Of a DNA stretch of 64,000 nucleotides, positions 18,011-27,031 are shown one piece after another. The stretch covers positions 186,001 through 250,000 of the forward strand of contig CAWDTK010000003.1 of the NCBI GenBank assembly GCA_963805255.1, written 5' to 3'. Origin of the DNA: Bog-532 sp963805255. GTDB lineage: Bacteria > Actinomycetota > Actinomycetes > Streptosporangiales > Streptosporangiaceae. The notes under the pieces were generated by a model. That model was not told where the DNA came from. It saw only the letters and a program-made list of their open reading frames with translations, and did no database searches. Position numbers and translations under genes: made by a program. The stretch's first letter is position 1. Each line of letters opens with the position of its first letter.

Positions 18011-18459
18011 CTGCGCGGCCACCTCCTGCAGCGGCACCCCCCACGGACAGGGACAAGGCACGCCGCCCGCCAGGGCCCCGGTCAGAACAGGAGACTGACA
18101 CACGCGCACGCAGCAGCAACGGGGGTTACCCGGCATGGGGCCCCGGCACCAAACTTACTTACGGCCTCGAACGGTCCAAGCCAAACCGGTGACGACGAGC
18201 GGCACGCCAGCACCACTATGCACTTTCCGCCCGGCCCGGCCATTGCCCGGCCACGGCAAAAGACCCCAGCCGCCCGCGACCGCACCGGCCGACGGCGCAG
18301 GGGACCCAGTTGTCGCATCCCACGGCAGCGCCACGCAGTGGCGAATGAATTCTTACTTGGTCTGCCCCCGATTTTGTCCCCGCTCTCCGACCCGGCCAGG
18401 GCTGGCATTCGTGTGGCCCGGTCAGTTGGGCGTGGCGCCTGGCTGGCGCCTGGCTCGGT
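18011..18459. other. 449 bp without a recognisable gene
   Basis: Between the IS110 transposase start and the stop of the HD-GYP gene. It probably includes the IS110 5' non-coding end. No RNA gene or promoter could be assigned. Confidence 0.4.
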
Positions 18460-20073
18460 TCAGGACAGCAGTTCGTGCGTCAGGGCGTAGGCCACGGCGG
18501 CGGTGCGGCTGGTCACTTCGAGTTTGGTGAGGATGTGCTCGACGTGGTGCTCGGCGGTGCGCCGGCTGATGTGCAGGGTCTTGCTGATGCCGGGGTTGGA
18601 GGCGCCGTCGGCGAGCAGCCGCAGTACCTCGAGCTCGCGTGAGCTGAGGGCGGGGCGGCCCGGATCGGCGCGGGAGCGCTGGCGCGGGTGACCGGTACCG
18701 GGCCGGGGCCAGGACCGGAGCGCGGCTATGCACGCCGGGTCGAGGCCGTCTTCGCGGGTGAGGTCGGGTGGGCCCTGGCCGGCCCGCTCGGCCCAGACAT
18801 CGGCGGCGGCGAGCACCCTGGCGCCGATGGGTATGGCCGGGGCGGCAAGCCCGAGCGGATAGCCTGAGCCGTCGAGGCGCTCGTGGTGGGCGCCGACGTC
18901 CGCGGCCAGGTCGGCGAGGGGACGGACCCGGGACAGGATGCGCTGGGCATAGTAGGGGTGCAGCCGGACCGGCTCGGCAAGCGCGGCTGCTCCTGCCCGG
19001 CGGCTGGCTGCACGTGTGTCGTCGCCTGCCTGCTCAAGCAGGCGGTACGGCACGGCGATCTTGCCGAGGTCGTGGACCAGCCCGGCCCGGCGCAGACGCT
19101 CCTGCTCGGCTCCGCAGAGCCCGAGGCGGGAGGCAGCCCGGGCGGCCAGGCTGGCGACCCTATGCGAGTGGGAACCGCGCCGCGCGGACTTAAGGTCGGC
19201 GAAGTCGGCCAGCGCCTCGCACACGGCCAGCCGCCGGTCGCCGGGTAGCTCGTCGACAGGGGTCTGCGGGGCACAGGAAAGCACGTCGGTGAGCGGGACC
19301 GGCTCATCGCCGTCCGGCCACAGGCCGCCGGCCAGGTCGAGGTAGGCCTCGGCCACGTCCGGATCGAAGTAGGTGCCGGTCCTCCGGCTGACCATGGCCG
19401 CCGCGGCCTCGGCACCAGTCAGTCCGCGCACCAGGTCGGCGGCCAGCGCCAGGTGCAGGATCTGGGCTGGGCGGGGGATCATCTCCGCGCGCCGGCCGAA
19501 AGCCGGGCTGCGCCCGTCATGCCGCTCGTACTGGTAGTGGACGGCGTCCCGCACGTGATGACCGAACCCAAGGCCAGCGGCGAAGTCGGCGGCGACCTCA
19601 CAGTGCACAGCCATCGCCTCGTGCACCACCGAGCCGCACCGGGAGGCGAAGGCAGCAAGCCGGGCGAGCCGGGCGAGCCGGGCAGGCAGACCGGGATCGA
19701 GCCGCAGACCGCTCATGGCCCAGGCCGCCATGCTGCGAGGACTATGCAGATCGACCAGGTTCAGGTCGAGCCGGGGAACCTGTTCATCATCGGCGAAGAA
19801 CCGGGCCAGCACCGCGCCGCAGGCGCCACATCCCGCATCCTTGACCAGCGCCCCGTAAAAGACGGCCTCCAGGTCCCCGGCCCCCACCCCGAGCGCGCGC
19901 CCGAGCTGGACGCCCACGAAGGCCGTGTTGGTCCCGTGCTCCATCTGCTCTGCCGCCGCCAGGCCTGAGCCGTAGGAAAGAGCGCACAGCAACTCAGCGA
20001 TGCCGGGCAGCTCAGCCGTGCCGGGCGGCTTCGATCGCGGGCCGGGCGGATCCGCGGCCACGGCGCCGCTCAC
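18460..20073 (-). CDS. HD-GYP-type phosphohydrolase with C-terminal LuxR helix-turn-helix
   Basis: 537 residues in two HD-type halves plus an output domain. The second half has SHSHRVASLAARAASRLGL, AGLVHDLGKIAVPYRLLEQA and AHHERLDGSGYPLGL, so HD, HH and GYP residues are present; the tandem HDOD-like first half is less conserved. The last 65 residues are a LuxR/GerE DNA-binding domain (LSSRELEVLRLLADG, ISRRTAEHHVEHILTKLEV). HD-GYP domains usually hydrolyse cyclic di-GMP; coupling to DNA binding would make a one-component regulator. Activity here is inference. The GTG start at 20073 and its upstream region form the outer end of a large inverted duplication. Confidence 0.82.
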   Translation of the reverse strand: MSGAVAADPPGPRSKPPGTAELPGIAELLCALSYGSGLAAAEQMEHGTNTAFVGVQLGRALGVGAGDLEAVFYGALVKDAGCGACGAVLARFFADDEQVPRLDLNLVDLHSPRSMAAWAMSGLRLDPGLPARLARLARLAAFASRCGSVVHEAMAVHCEVAADFAAGLGFGHHVRDAVHYQYERHDGRSPAFGRRAEMIPRPAQILHLALAADLVRGLTGAEAAAAMVSRRTGTYFDPDVAEAYLDLAGGLWPDGDEPVPLTDVLSCAPQTPVDELPGDRRLAVCEALADFADLKSARRGSHSHRVASLAARAASRLGLCGAEQERLRRAGLVHDLGKIAVPYRLLEQAGDDTRAASRRAGAAALAEPVRLHPYYAQRILSRVRPLADLAADVGAHHERLDGSGYPLGLAAPAIPIGARVLAAADVWAERAGQGPPDLTREDGLDPACIAALRSWPRPGTGHPRQRSRADPGRPALSSRELEVLRLLADGASNPGISKTLHISRRTAEHHVEHILTKLEVTSRTAAVAYALTHELLS

Positions 20074-20121
20074 CCGGCTAAGCCTAGCGCGCTTCCTGTC
20101 ACCCGGCCAAGGCTAGCCCGC
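20039..20121. repeat. Outer tip of the left arm of an inverted duplication
   Basis: The segment from GGGCCGGGCGGATC through CGCCGCTCACCCGG is found inverted at 31984-32022. The rest of the arm is separated from it by the IS4/intron block and resumes at 26396. Confidence 0.75.
20110..20121. repeat. 12-bp target duplication of the IS4-type element, left copy
   Basis: AGGCTAGCCCGC here and again at 26384-26395 directly after the right IS end. IS4/IS231-type elements produce 9-12 bp duplications. The left copy is not next to the left IS end at 24804, because a group II intron lies between. Confidence 0.85.
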
Positions 20122-20158
20122 CGGGTAGCCCCGGGGAATCTCACCCCGAGGCCCCCAC

Positions 20159-20194
20159 AGAACCGTGCTTAACAGTCTCCCGTTACACGGCTCT
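20159..20194 (-). ncRNA. Group II intron domain V
   Basis: On the minus strand AGAGCCGTGTAACGGGAGAC, followed by TGTTAAGCACGGTTCT, folds into the 34-nt catalytic hairpin with GAGCCGTG pairing to the CACGGTTC end, as in bacterial group II introns. A second stem (domain VI) follows immediately. It lies just downstream of the reverse transcriptase stop. Confidence 0.85.
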
Positions 20195-20208
20195 TCTCAC
20201 CTAATCCG

Positions 20209-21463
20209 TCAGAACTCGGTCATCCATGCCCAGTGAGCAAACAGTCCGGGCTCTCGTTTCATGAGCCCGTTCCACCAGCCTTTAGCACGCTTGAATGACC
20301 TCAGCCGCTTGAACTTCCTGCGAGCCCAGCGCACCAGGTAGGTGTTGATACGCCGCAGGAGACCGAACATCTCAGTCCGGTAGAACTTTCCGTAATAATT
20401 CATCCAGCCACGGATGACTGGATTCATCCACTCGGCAAGTCCTGCCAGATCCGAGGTGGTGCGCAGGTTAATCCGCCACCCGCGAATAATGTGACCCTTA
20501 TCTTTCAGGGCGTCCCCGCTGATCGCCGGGAGGAATGCTGCAAACATACTCCTCCCATCTCTCGTCGGAGCCTTCCTGACACGGAAGGTATACCCAAGGA
20601 ACGTGAACGACGTGCACTCATAATCAAGCCGCCGCTTCCTGTCCTTGCAGTACACCACTCTGGTCTTGTCTGGATGCAATCGCAACCCGACGCTCTCCAG
20701 CCGTTGCGACAGCGCCGCCCTCACCTGGAGGGCTTGGCGTTCGGTCGCACAATGCACCACAGCATCATCAGCGAACCGTTCAAACTCGACGGCCGGGAAC
20801 TCGCGCTCCAGCCACGAATCAAACGCATAGTGCATAAACAGATTAGCGAGCACGGGAGATACTGCCGATCCCTGCGGAGTACCGCATTCCCGTTCCGCCA
20901 GCCTGCCATCGGGCATCTGAAGCGGCGCTTTCAGCCACCTCTTCACATACAGCACCACCCATTTCTGGCTGGTGTTCGCCTCCACCGCCTTGACCATAAG
21001 ATCATGGTCAACCGAGTCGAAGAACTTCTCGACATCAAGGTCAAGAATCCAGTCCTTCTTCCAGCACCGCTCGCGGCACTTCGCGACCGCATCCAGCGGT
21101 GACCTTGCCTGGCCGGTACCCGTAGGAGTCGTCATGGAAGATCGACTCCGTGCGCGGTTCCAGCTGCAGGGCGGCCACTGTCTGCGCGATCCTGTCGGCG
21201 ACGGTGGGCACGCCCAGCATTCTTGTGCCCCCGCCGTGCGGTTTCGGTATTTCAACTGCCCGCACCGGAGGCGGAAAATATGTTCCCGAGGACATCCGGT
21301 TCCAGATCTTGTAGAGATTGTTCTCCAGATCGGCCTCGAAGTCCTCGATGGACACACCATCCACCCCTGCGGCACCCTTATTCCGCTTGACGCTCTTATA
21401 CGCCTCCCACACCAGCCGCTTCGGTATCTGAAACGGTTTTCCTTCCGGACCTGACTTGCCCAC
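20209..21463 (-). pseudogene. ltrA: Group II intron reverse transcriptase/maturase, frameshifted
   Basis: GTG at 21463 with GGGAGGAG upstream begins GKSGPEGKPFQIPKRLVWEA. RT motifs: AVEIPKPHGGGTRMLGVPTV, FHDDSYGYRPG, ILDLDVEKFFDSVDHDL, GTPQGSAVSPVLANLFMHY and the catalytic FADD (variant of YADD) in ERFADDAVVHC. A maturase domain X-like end (GWMNYYGKFYRTEMF) follows. One extra base near 21103, between YRPGK and SPLDAV, breaks the frame, so the protein as given would be made in two pieces. Mobility would need readthrough, or the extra base may be a sequencing error. Confidence 0.88.
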
Positions 21464-21779
21464 TCGTCTCCTCCCAGAGAATCCCCTGGTTGCCCGCGAG
21501 AGCAAACCCCAGATGAGCCGGCCCCTTCGCTCCGCTCCCATTACAGAAGTTTCATCACTACTACGAGCCGGTCCGCCAGCATGCGCCGCAACGGTACTCG
21601 GCGCCTCCCGGTTTCTGCCGCTCAGCGCACTCCCTCTCGCACCCGCCACCTTAAGAACAGTGCAGGTGCGGTATCAGCACATGCCTTCCCATGTTCCGTG
21701 CAGAAGCCGCAGACCAGGCTCACGCCACCTCTATGCCGGACACCGCCTGGCCGTAAGAATTCGGTGATCCCGTGGGCTG

Positions 21780-22688
21780 TTACTGAGCGGGCGGGGTGGT
21801 GAGGATCTGCCGCCAGCGCCGGTGCAGCGGGTAGAGGTAGATGTCCTTGACCGGCAGGGCGTGTTCATGGCGGCGGTCGAGCTTGCCCCTGCCCTTGGTC
21901 TGGCCAATGCGGGTCCAGTTGGCGGCGCGGTAGCTGGCGCCGGTGAACCGGCCGGCCTCGACGAAGGTCTCGGCCAGGACCGGGGCGTAGCCGTAGCGGG
22001 CCCGCCAGTCGGCGGGCAGCCGGCGGGTGACGGCGGCGAGCAGCGAGGAGGCGAGGTTGGGGACCGCCAGGTCGGGGCGGATGAGGAACCGGGCGTTGCC
22101 GCAGATCAGGTTCAGGTTGGCGCGGCGGGTGGCGGGGTCCCAGCCGATCCAGTCGTCGCGGGGGGCGCATTTCCAGGCGCTGGCGGCGAAGGCGAAGGCG
22201 GCGATCGGGCCGGCGGCGGGGGCGGCGGCGAGGTAGCGGATCTGGGCGCCGGCCAGCGGGGTGTAGCCGAGGTAGTGGTGGTCGCGGATGAGCTGGTTCC
22301 ACTGCCGGGAGGCCTGGCGGCTGTCGACGACGCTGATGGTGACCGGGCCGAGATCGGCCAAGGTGGCGGCGGGGTGCGCCGGCAGCGGCAGGGCGAGCTG
22401 GCCGGGGTGCCCGTGCCGGGGGTGGCGTCCGTTGCCGTTGCCGTTGCGCGGCGGCGGCAGGGTGATCAGGCCGTCGGCGGCCATCCGGCCCAGGGCGACG
22501 CGGGCGGTCATGTCCTTGCGCCGCCCGCCGGGGGTCTGCCAGCCGAGCGCGTCGCAGATCGCGTCGGCGATCGCGCGGCGGGTCGGCAGCGTCGCCGCCA
22601 GGGAGCGGATCTCCTCCAGCTCGGCGAGGGTGAAGTCCCTGCCGCAGTAGCGGGCCGGGTACTGGCCGGGCGTGCCGGTCACGGTCAC
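21780..22688 (-). CDS. DruA-like DUF4338 protein, IS66 passenger (copy 2)
   Basis: Identical protein to the gene at 12928-13836 (302 residues, same DUF4338 motifs, same ATGA overlap with tnpC). The intact frame in both copies shows the gene is carried, and probably selected, as part of the moving unit. Confidence 0.88.
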   Translation of the reverse strand: MTVTGTPGQYPARYCGRDFTLAELEEIRSLAATLPTRRAIADAICDALGWQTPGGRRKDMTARVALGRMAADGLITLPPPRNGNGNGRHPRHGHPGQLALPLPAHPAATLADLGPVTISVVDSRQASRQWNQLIRDHHYLGYTPLAGAQIRYLAAAPAAGPIAAFAFAASAWKCAPRDDWIGWDPATRRANLNLICGNARFLIRPDLAVPNLASSLLAAVTRRLPADWRARYGYAPVLAETFVEAGRFTGASYRAANWTRIGQTKGRGKLDRRHEHALPVKDIYLYPLHRRWRQILTTPPAQ

Positions 22689-24367
22689 GGCGGCTGGTCC
22701 TTCCTGCCGTCTGGCTCGCCGGGCTGGCCGGTCAGGGTGATGTTCCAGGGCAGCAGGGCTTCCAGGGCCTGCCCAGCCGGCGGCTTGCCGCCGTTTGCGG
22801 CGCAGGCCTGCAGGTAGGCGTCCAGGTAGGCGCGGGGGTTGTGCCCGGTGATCCGGGCGGTGCCCAGGACGGTCCAGGCGTGGCCGGCCAGGTCAGCGGA
22901 CCATTCCGCGCCGGAGCCGTTGTAGTTCTTGCGGCCCACGACCGGGGTGCGGATCGCCCGCTCGGCGGTGTTGTTATCCAGCGGCAGGTCCGGGAAGTCC
23001 CGGTGGCGCACCAGCCCGCCCCATTCGCGGTCCAAGGTGGCCAGCGCCTTCGCCGCGGCCGGGTGCAGCAGGTCCGGGCGGCGACCCTGAATACGGCGGT
23101 AGGCGTCGATCTCCTCCAGCGCCGCATCGAACGCGGCGGCCGCCCGGGCGTGCTCGCCAGTGCCCCCGGGGGCGGCGGCCAGGGCGCGGTGCGCGGCGTA
23201 TAGTGCGGCGAACCGGCCGGTCCAGGCATCAGCCCAGCTGCCCAGCTCCTTGCGGTGGGCGTCGCCGGCCCGGATGAACCGCCGCCGGATATGGGCCCAG
23301 CACCAGAGGGAGGTGACGCCGTCCAGCTCGGAAAACGACCGGTACACCGAGTAGAAGTCCGAGCTGATGACCAGCGGCCTGCGGCCCTCCGGCAGCTGGC
23401 CGGCCTGCACGCCGTAATGGTCTTCGAGCACCTTCAGCGACCGCGACGCCGCGATCGTGTACACCACCGTGTCCGCGGCAGTGAACACCCACAGCCACCA
23501 GCGGCTGCCTCCGTTATCGGCGGGCTGGCCGAATACCCGCCACGACGTCTCGTCCACGTGCGCGTGCCCGGCGGCGGCGTTTCGCGCGGCGATCGCGGCC
23601 GCCAGCGGCGCAAGCAGCTCCTCCAGCCGCCGGGCCACCCCGGCCAGCGTGCCCGGCGCCACCTCCAGGCCCTGCATCGCCAGCATCGCGATCACCCGGT
23701 TGAACGGCAGCCCGAGCGCGTACTTGGCGACAAGCAGGTTCACGCAGAACTCCGTCGTGAACAGGCCCCTGGGAATCAGCGTCGCCGGGCCGGGCGCGGT
23801 CCGCACCGCCGGCACCGGGCACTGGCAGCACCGGGCGTACTTGCGCCGCCGGTGCACCACCCGCCACACCCGGACCCGCCACGATACCTGCTCGCTGGCA
23901 TCCTCCCCGAACAGCTCATAGGCCCGGCCGCACCGCGGGCAGCGCCGCTCGCCCTCCGGAATGTCATGGACCTGCTCCTCGGTCTCCAGGTGCTCATGCC
24001 GGCGCCGCCCATGCCCGGCCGATCCCGGCCGCTGACCCCGGCGCCGCCCGCCCGCAGCGCCGCCATCCCCTGCCGGGGCGTCATCCCCGCCGCCGGCGTC
24101 GGCGGCTTGCCCGCCCGCCTGCCGCTTACCGGCGCCGTCTTTCTCGCTGGAGGTGCCGAACAGCATCCGGCTCAGCGTCACCACCCGCTGCTTCAGCGCG
24201 GCCAGCTGCTCCTGCTGCGCGGCCACCGTCGCGGCCAGCGTGGCGTTCTCCGCCTCCAGCCGCACGTTCTCCCCGGCCAGCCGCGTGTTCTGTGCCTCCA
24301 GCAGCTCCGCCCGCTCACGCCAGAACGCCGCCTCATCAGCGGGCCGGGAACAAGTACGCGCAGCCAT
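22685..24367 (-). CDS. tnpC: IS66-family transposase TnpC (copy 2)
   Basis: Identical protein to the transposase at 13833-15515: coiled coil, zinc ribbon, DDE core and IS66 C-terminal domain all intact. ATG 24367, with GTG 24370 as alternative. Confidence 0.95.
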   Translation of the reverse strand: MAARTCSRPADEAAFWRERAELLEAQNTRLAGENVRLEAENATLAATVAAQQEQLAALKQRVVTLSRMLFGTSSEKDGAGKRQAGGQAADAGGGDDAPAGDGGAAGGRRRGQRPGSAGHGRRRHEHLETEEQVHDIPEGERRCPRCGRAYELFGEDASEQVSWRVRVWRVVHRRRKYARCCQCPVPAVRTAPGPATLIPRGLFTTEFCVNLLVAKYALGLPFNRVIAMLAMQGLEVAPGTLAGVARRLEELLAPLAAAIAARNAAAGHAHVDETSWRVFGQPADNGGSRWWLWVFTAADTVVYTIAASRSLKVLEDHYGVQAGQLPEGRRPLVISSDFYSVYRSFSELDGVTSLWCWAHIRRRFIRAGDAHRKELGSWADAWTGRFAALYAAHRALAAAPGGTGEHARAAAAFDAALEEIDAYRRIQGRRPDLLHPAAAKALATLDREWGGLVRHRDFPDLPLDNNTAERAIRTPVVGRKNYNGSGAEWSADLAGHAWTVLGTARITGHNPRAYLDAYLQACAANGGKPPAGQALEALLPWNITLTGQPGEPDGRKDQPP

Positions 24368-24803
24368 CACGCCAAGGCTGCACCACCACCAGTCCCTGTG
24401 TCCAGCACCGCCGCACCCGCCCCGCCAGCGTGTCGCCCGCGCCGGCCAGCCACGCTCAGCCCACCGGAATCACCGAATACTTACGCCTGGCCAGTAAACG
24501 GGCTCCCGCCAAGCTCATCCCGGGGCCGCATTGACGCCCCGGTTCCGATGTCATTTCCTAAATCTCGGCACTTCATCAGCGGTTCACTTGCGTTCGTCTT
24601 CCTGGTCCCCATCTGACGGCTCTTATACCGCCTTTTCCTCAACGCTCACGACACCAGTCTTCAGCTAATGCCGCTTGAGGTGATTTGACGCCTCCCCCCG
24701 CAGGGCGACGCCAGAGAGCCACAAATCCTCCATCTTCTGCACAGCCGCACATCAAACGAGTCGTCTCCTACCGATACGACTCCTTTCCGCGCTCATGGCG
24801 CAA

Positions 24804-26383
24804 CAATGCCGGGGAGTTAAGCGTTTCGCCTTGTAGTCAAGCGGTTTGCCGGGATCGTGGCTTCGGGCGGACATGGCAACGGAGGCTGCGGTAGGACGGG
24901 TGTCGACCAAAACGGCCCGTGTACCGGAGACCTCCGTTGCCTGCCCAGTCTGTCATCCGTTCTGCTGTCACGTCGGTCACGACGACGATCACCGTGGCCG
25001 CCGGGGTGTTTGCTGCCGGTCACCTCGGCGAGCTCACGCGGATCGTGCCGTTCGAGCTCGCCGATGCGGTGCTGGAGGAAGAAGGCGGGCTGGAGAGGCG
25101 GGTACGGCTGGCGCCGTCGCGGGCGGGCCTGTATTTCCTGCTGGCGATGTGCCTGTTCCCGCGGGCCGGTTATCGGGGAGTATGGGGCAAGCTGACCGCG
25201 GGGCTGCGGGTGCTGGGGCTGGCGGCGCCTTCGGGGAAGGCCCTGCGGGACCTGCGCCGGCGTATCGGGATCCCGCCGGTGAGGCGGCTGTTCGAGATCC
25301 TGGCCGGGCCGCTGGGGCAGCCGCGCACGCCCGGGATCATGTTCCGCGGGTACCGGACGGTCTCGTTCGACGGCTGCAAGTCGGTCAAGGTGCCCGATAC
25401 GGCGAAGAACCGGGCGTGGCTGGGCAAGCAGAAGGCGTCCAACGGGGAGACCGGCTACCCGGGGCTCGCGCTGATGGCCCTGGTGGAGACAGGTACCCGG
25501 GCGCTGCTCGGCGCGGTCTTCGGCCCGGGAGCCGAGGGGGAGACGGGCCAGGCGCGGGAGCTGCTGCCCCTGCTGGATGAGTCCATGCTGGTGCTGATCG
25601 ACCGCGGCTTCGACGGCGGGGACTTCCTCGCCGCGGTCGCCGCCACGAAGGCGCAGTTCCTCGTCCGGCTCACCAGCACCCGCCGCCTGCCAGTCCTGCG
25701 GCACTTGCCCGACGGGTCGTTCCTGTCAGTCATCGGCGGCGTGAAGGTCCGCATCATCACCGCGGCCGTGACCGTCACCTGCCACGACGGCACCACCTAC
25801 GGCGGCACTTACCGGCTGGCCACGACCCTGCTGGGCCACCGCGCATACCCGGCGGACGCGCTGATGACGCTGTACCACGAGCGCTGGCAGCACGAGATCA
25901 CCTACCTCGCGCTGCGCCACACCCTGCTTCAGGGCCGCGTGCTCCGCTCGGGGGACCCCGCCGGCATCGAGCAGGAGATGTGGGCGCTGCTGGCCGTCTA
26001 CCAGGCGCTGCGGACCGCTGTCACCGATGCCGTCCAGTCCGTGCCCGGCACTGACCCCGACCGGGCCAGCTACCAGATCGCCGTCGAGACCGCCCAGAAC
26101 CTCCTCATCACCGCGCAGAACATCACCGATCCCGGCGGGGACCTGACCGGCGGCATCGGCCGCGCCGTCCTCGCGAGCCTGCACGGCCCCCGGCGGCCCC
26201 GCGTCTGCGCCCGCAAGGTCAAGTCCCCGCTCAGCCGCTGGAACAAGCACCCCGACGGCAAACCCCGCGCAAACCATCGCATAACCAGCATCACCGCCCA
26301 CGTCGACCCCAGCTATCACCAGCCTGCGACACGCCGCCGGAAATCCGTGACAAACGCTGAAGGACCCTAACTCCCCGGCATTG
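24804..26383 (+). mobile_element. IS4-family insertion sequence
   Basis: Terminal repeats CAATGCCGGGGAGTTA at 24804-24819 and its perfect inverse at 26368-26383 (16 bp) enclose a single transposase gene; 1580 bp. The right end is followed by AGGCTAGCCCGC. The left copy of this 12-bp duplication is displaced to 20110-20121 by the group II intron, which sits at the left terminus. Confidence 0.92.
24919..26370 (+). CDS. IS4-family transposase
   Basis: 483 residues. An N-terminal IS4 domain (VPFELADAVLEEEGGLERRV) is followed by the DDE core with RTVSFDGCKSVKVPDT (first D), SMLVLIDRGFDGGDFL (second D) and LYHERWQHEITYLALRH, the Y-x2-R-x3-E signature with the catalytic E. It is intact and its stop lies inside the right terminal repeat. 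GTG at 24919 is the likely start. The protein itself could still act on its ends, but the left end now borders an intron. Confidence 0.92.
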   Translation: MYRRPPLPAQSVIRSAVTSVTTTITVAAGVFAAGHLGELTRIVPFELADAVLEEEGGLERRVRLAPSRAGLYFLLAMCLFPRAGYRGVWGKLTAGLRVLGLAAPSGKALRDLRRRIGIPPVRRLFEILAGPLGQPRTPGIMFRGYRTVSFDGCKSVKVPDTAKNRAWLGKQKASNGETGYPGLALMALVETGTRALLGAVFGPGAEGETGQARELLPLLDESMLVLIDRGFDGGDFLAAVAATKAQFLVRLTSTRRLPVLRHLPDGSFLSVIGGVKVRIITAAVTVTCHDGTTYGGTYRLATTLLGHRAYPADALMTLYHERWQHEITYLALRHTLLQGRVLRSGDPAGIEQEMWALLAVYQALRTAVTDAVQSVPGTDPDRASYQIAVETAQNLLITAQNITDPGGDLTGGIGRAVLASLHGPRRPRVCARKVKSPLSRWNKHPDGKPRANHRITSITAHVDPSYHQPATRRRKSVTNAEGP

Positions 26384-26395
26384 AGGCTAGCCCGC
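26384..26395. repeat. 12-bp target duplication of the IS4-type element, right copy
   Basis: AGGCTAGCCCGC directly after the right terminal repeat, equal to 20110-20121. Confidence 0.85.
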
Positions 26396-26605
26396 GTCCT
26401 GGAACTTGGCCACAAACCCGGATCGCCCCGGGCCATGTCAGGGGTGAGAAGTATCAAAGCCGGCCGGGGAAATGGGGGAACTCACCCATGCGGGCAATCC
26501 GGGCAGCGATGCACGCTCTTACCAGTACCAGCAGGACTTGCCACACGAGTGCGAGCGTAGCAAGCCCACGTCAGCTGGGCACTCAAACAGGAGGTACGGA
26601 AGTCC

Positions 26606-27025
26606 ATGAGCAGCCCTATGGAGTATGGCGGCGCCCCTGAGTATGGCGCGCCCGAATATGGCACTCCTGAGTATGGCGCCCCCGAGTATGGTCCCCCCGA
26701 GGGTGGCGCCCCCGAGTATGGCGCCCCTGAGGGTGGCGGCCCTGAGTATGGCGCCCCCGAGGGTGCCGCCCCCGAGTATGGTCCCCCCGAGTATGGTCCC
26801 CCCGAGGGTGGCGCCCGCGAGTATGACGCCTCCGAGGGTGGCGCCCCCGAGTATGGCGCCCCCGAGGGTGGCGGTGCCCCCGAATATGGCGCGCCCCCGG
26901 CGCCAGCCGCCGCACCTGCCGGAAACCCCATCGGCAACGTCGTCAGCGGCCTGACGTCGACTGTCGAAAGCGGCGTCGGCGGCCTTGTCCAAGACGGCGC
27001 TGAGCTGCTCGGGGACATTCTTTAA
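26606..27025 (+). CDS. EYGAPE/EGGAPE repeat protein (copy 1), unknown function
   Basis: 139 residues. ATG 26606 is preceded by AGGAGGT at 26590-26596. Residues 5-100 are a low-complexity array of five-residue steps, EYGAP / EYGPP / EGGAP, acidic and tyrosine/glycine/proline rich. Residues 100-115 are an alanine/proline hinge. The last 30 residues (NPIGNVVSGLTSTVESGVGG then LVQDGAELLGDIL) form a likely amphipathic helix. No family is recognised. The tail could insert into or lie on a membrane, with the array as an extended tyrosine-rich stalk or condensate-forming segment; this is speculation. A perfect hairpin terminator and an FHA gene follow. A second copy, one repeat unit shorter, lies at 31354-31758. 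Confidence 0.75.
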   Translation: MSSPMEYGGAPEYGAPEYGTPEYGAPEYGPPEGGAPEYGAPEGGGPEYGAPEGAAPEYGPPEYGPPEGGAREYDASEGGAPEYGAPEGGGAPEYGAPPAPAAAPAGNPIGNVVSGLTSTVESGVGGLVQDGAELLGDIL

Positions 27026-27031
27026 TCCACC

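Larger units (their letters stand above)
21753..24484 (-). mobile_element. IS66-type element carrying a DruA-like gene (copy 2)
   Basis: 2732 bp, the same length and gene content as copy 1. Flanked by GCCTGGCC at 21745-21752 and 24485-24492, a different 8-bp target duplication, which proves independent insertion. I see one base difference between copies (T at 15586, C at 24438). The target is the 5' RNA portion of a group II intron. Confidence 0.95.
20122..24803 (-). mobile_element. Group II intron, leftward, interrupted by IS66 copy 2
   Basis: Encodes a group II intron reverse transcriptase followed by a domain V hairpin (20159-20194) and a domain VI-like stem ending GGGGCTAC (about 20125-20132). 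The upstream RNA part continues beyond the IS66 copy to about 24803, where it meets the terminal repeat of the IS4-type element. The 3' boundary is within a few bases of 20122-20125. Without IS66 the intron is about 1.94 kb, a normal length. No canonical GUGYG start is seen; GTTGCGCC at the junction is the likely 5' end. Confidence 0.8.

Noticed and set aside
26384..26395. AGGCTAGCCCGC as part of the inverted duplication arms
   Set aside because: It is absent from the right arm at the matching place and fits the 12-bp IS4 target duplication instead.
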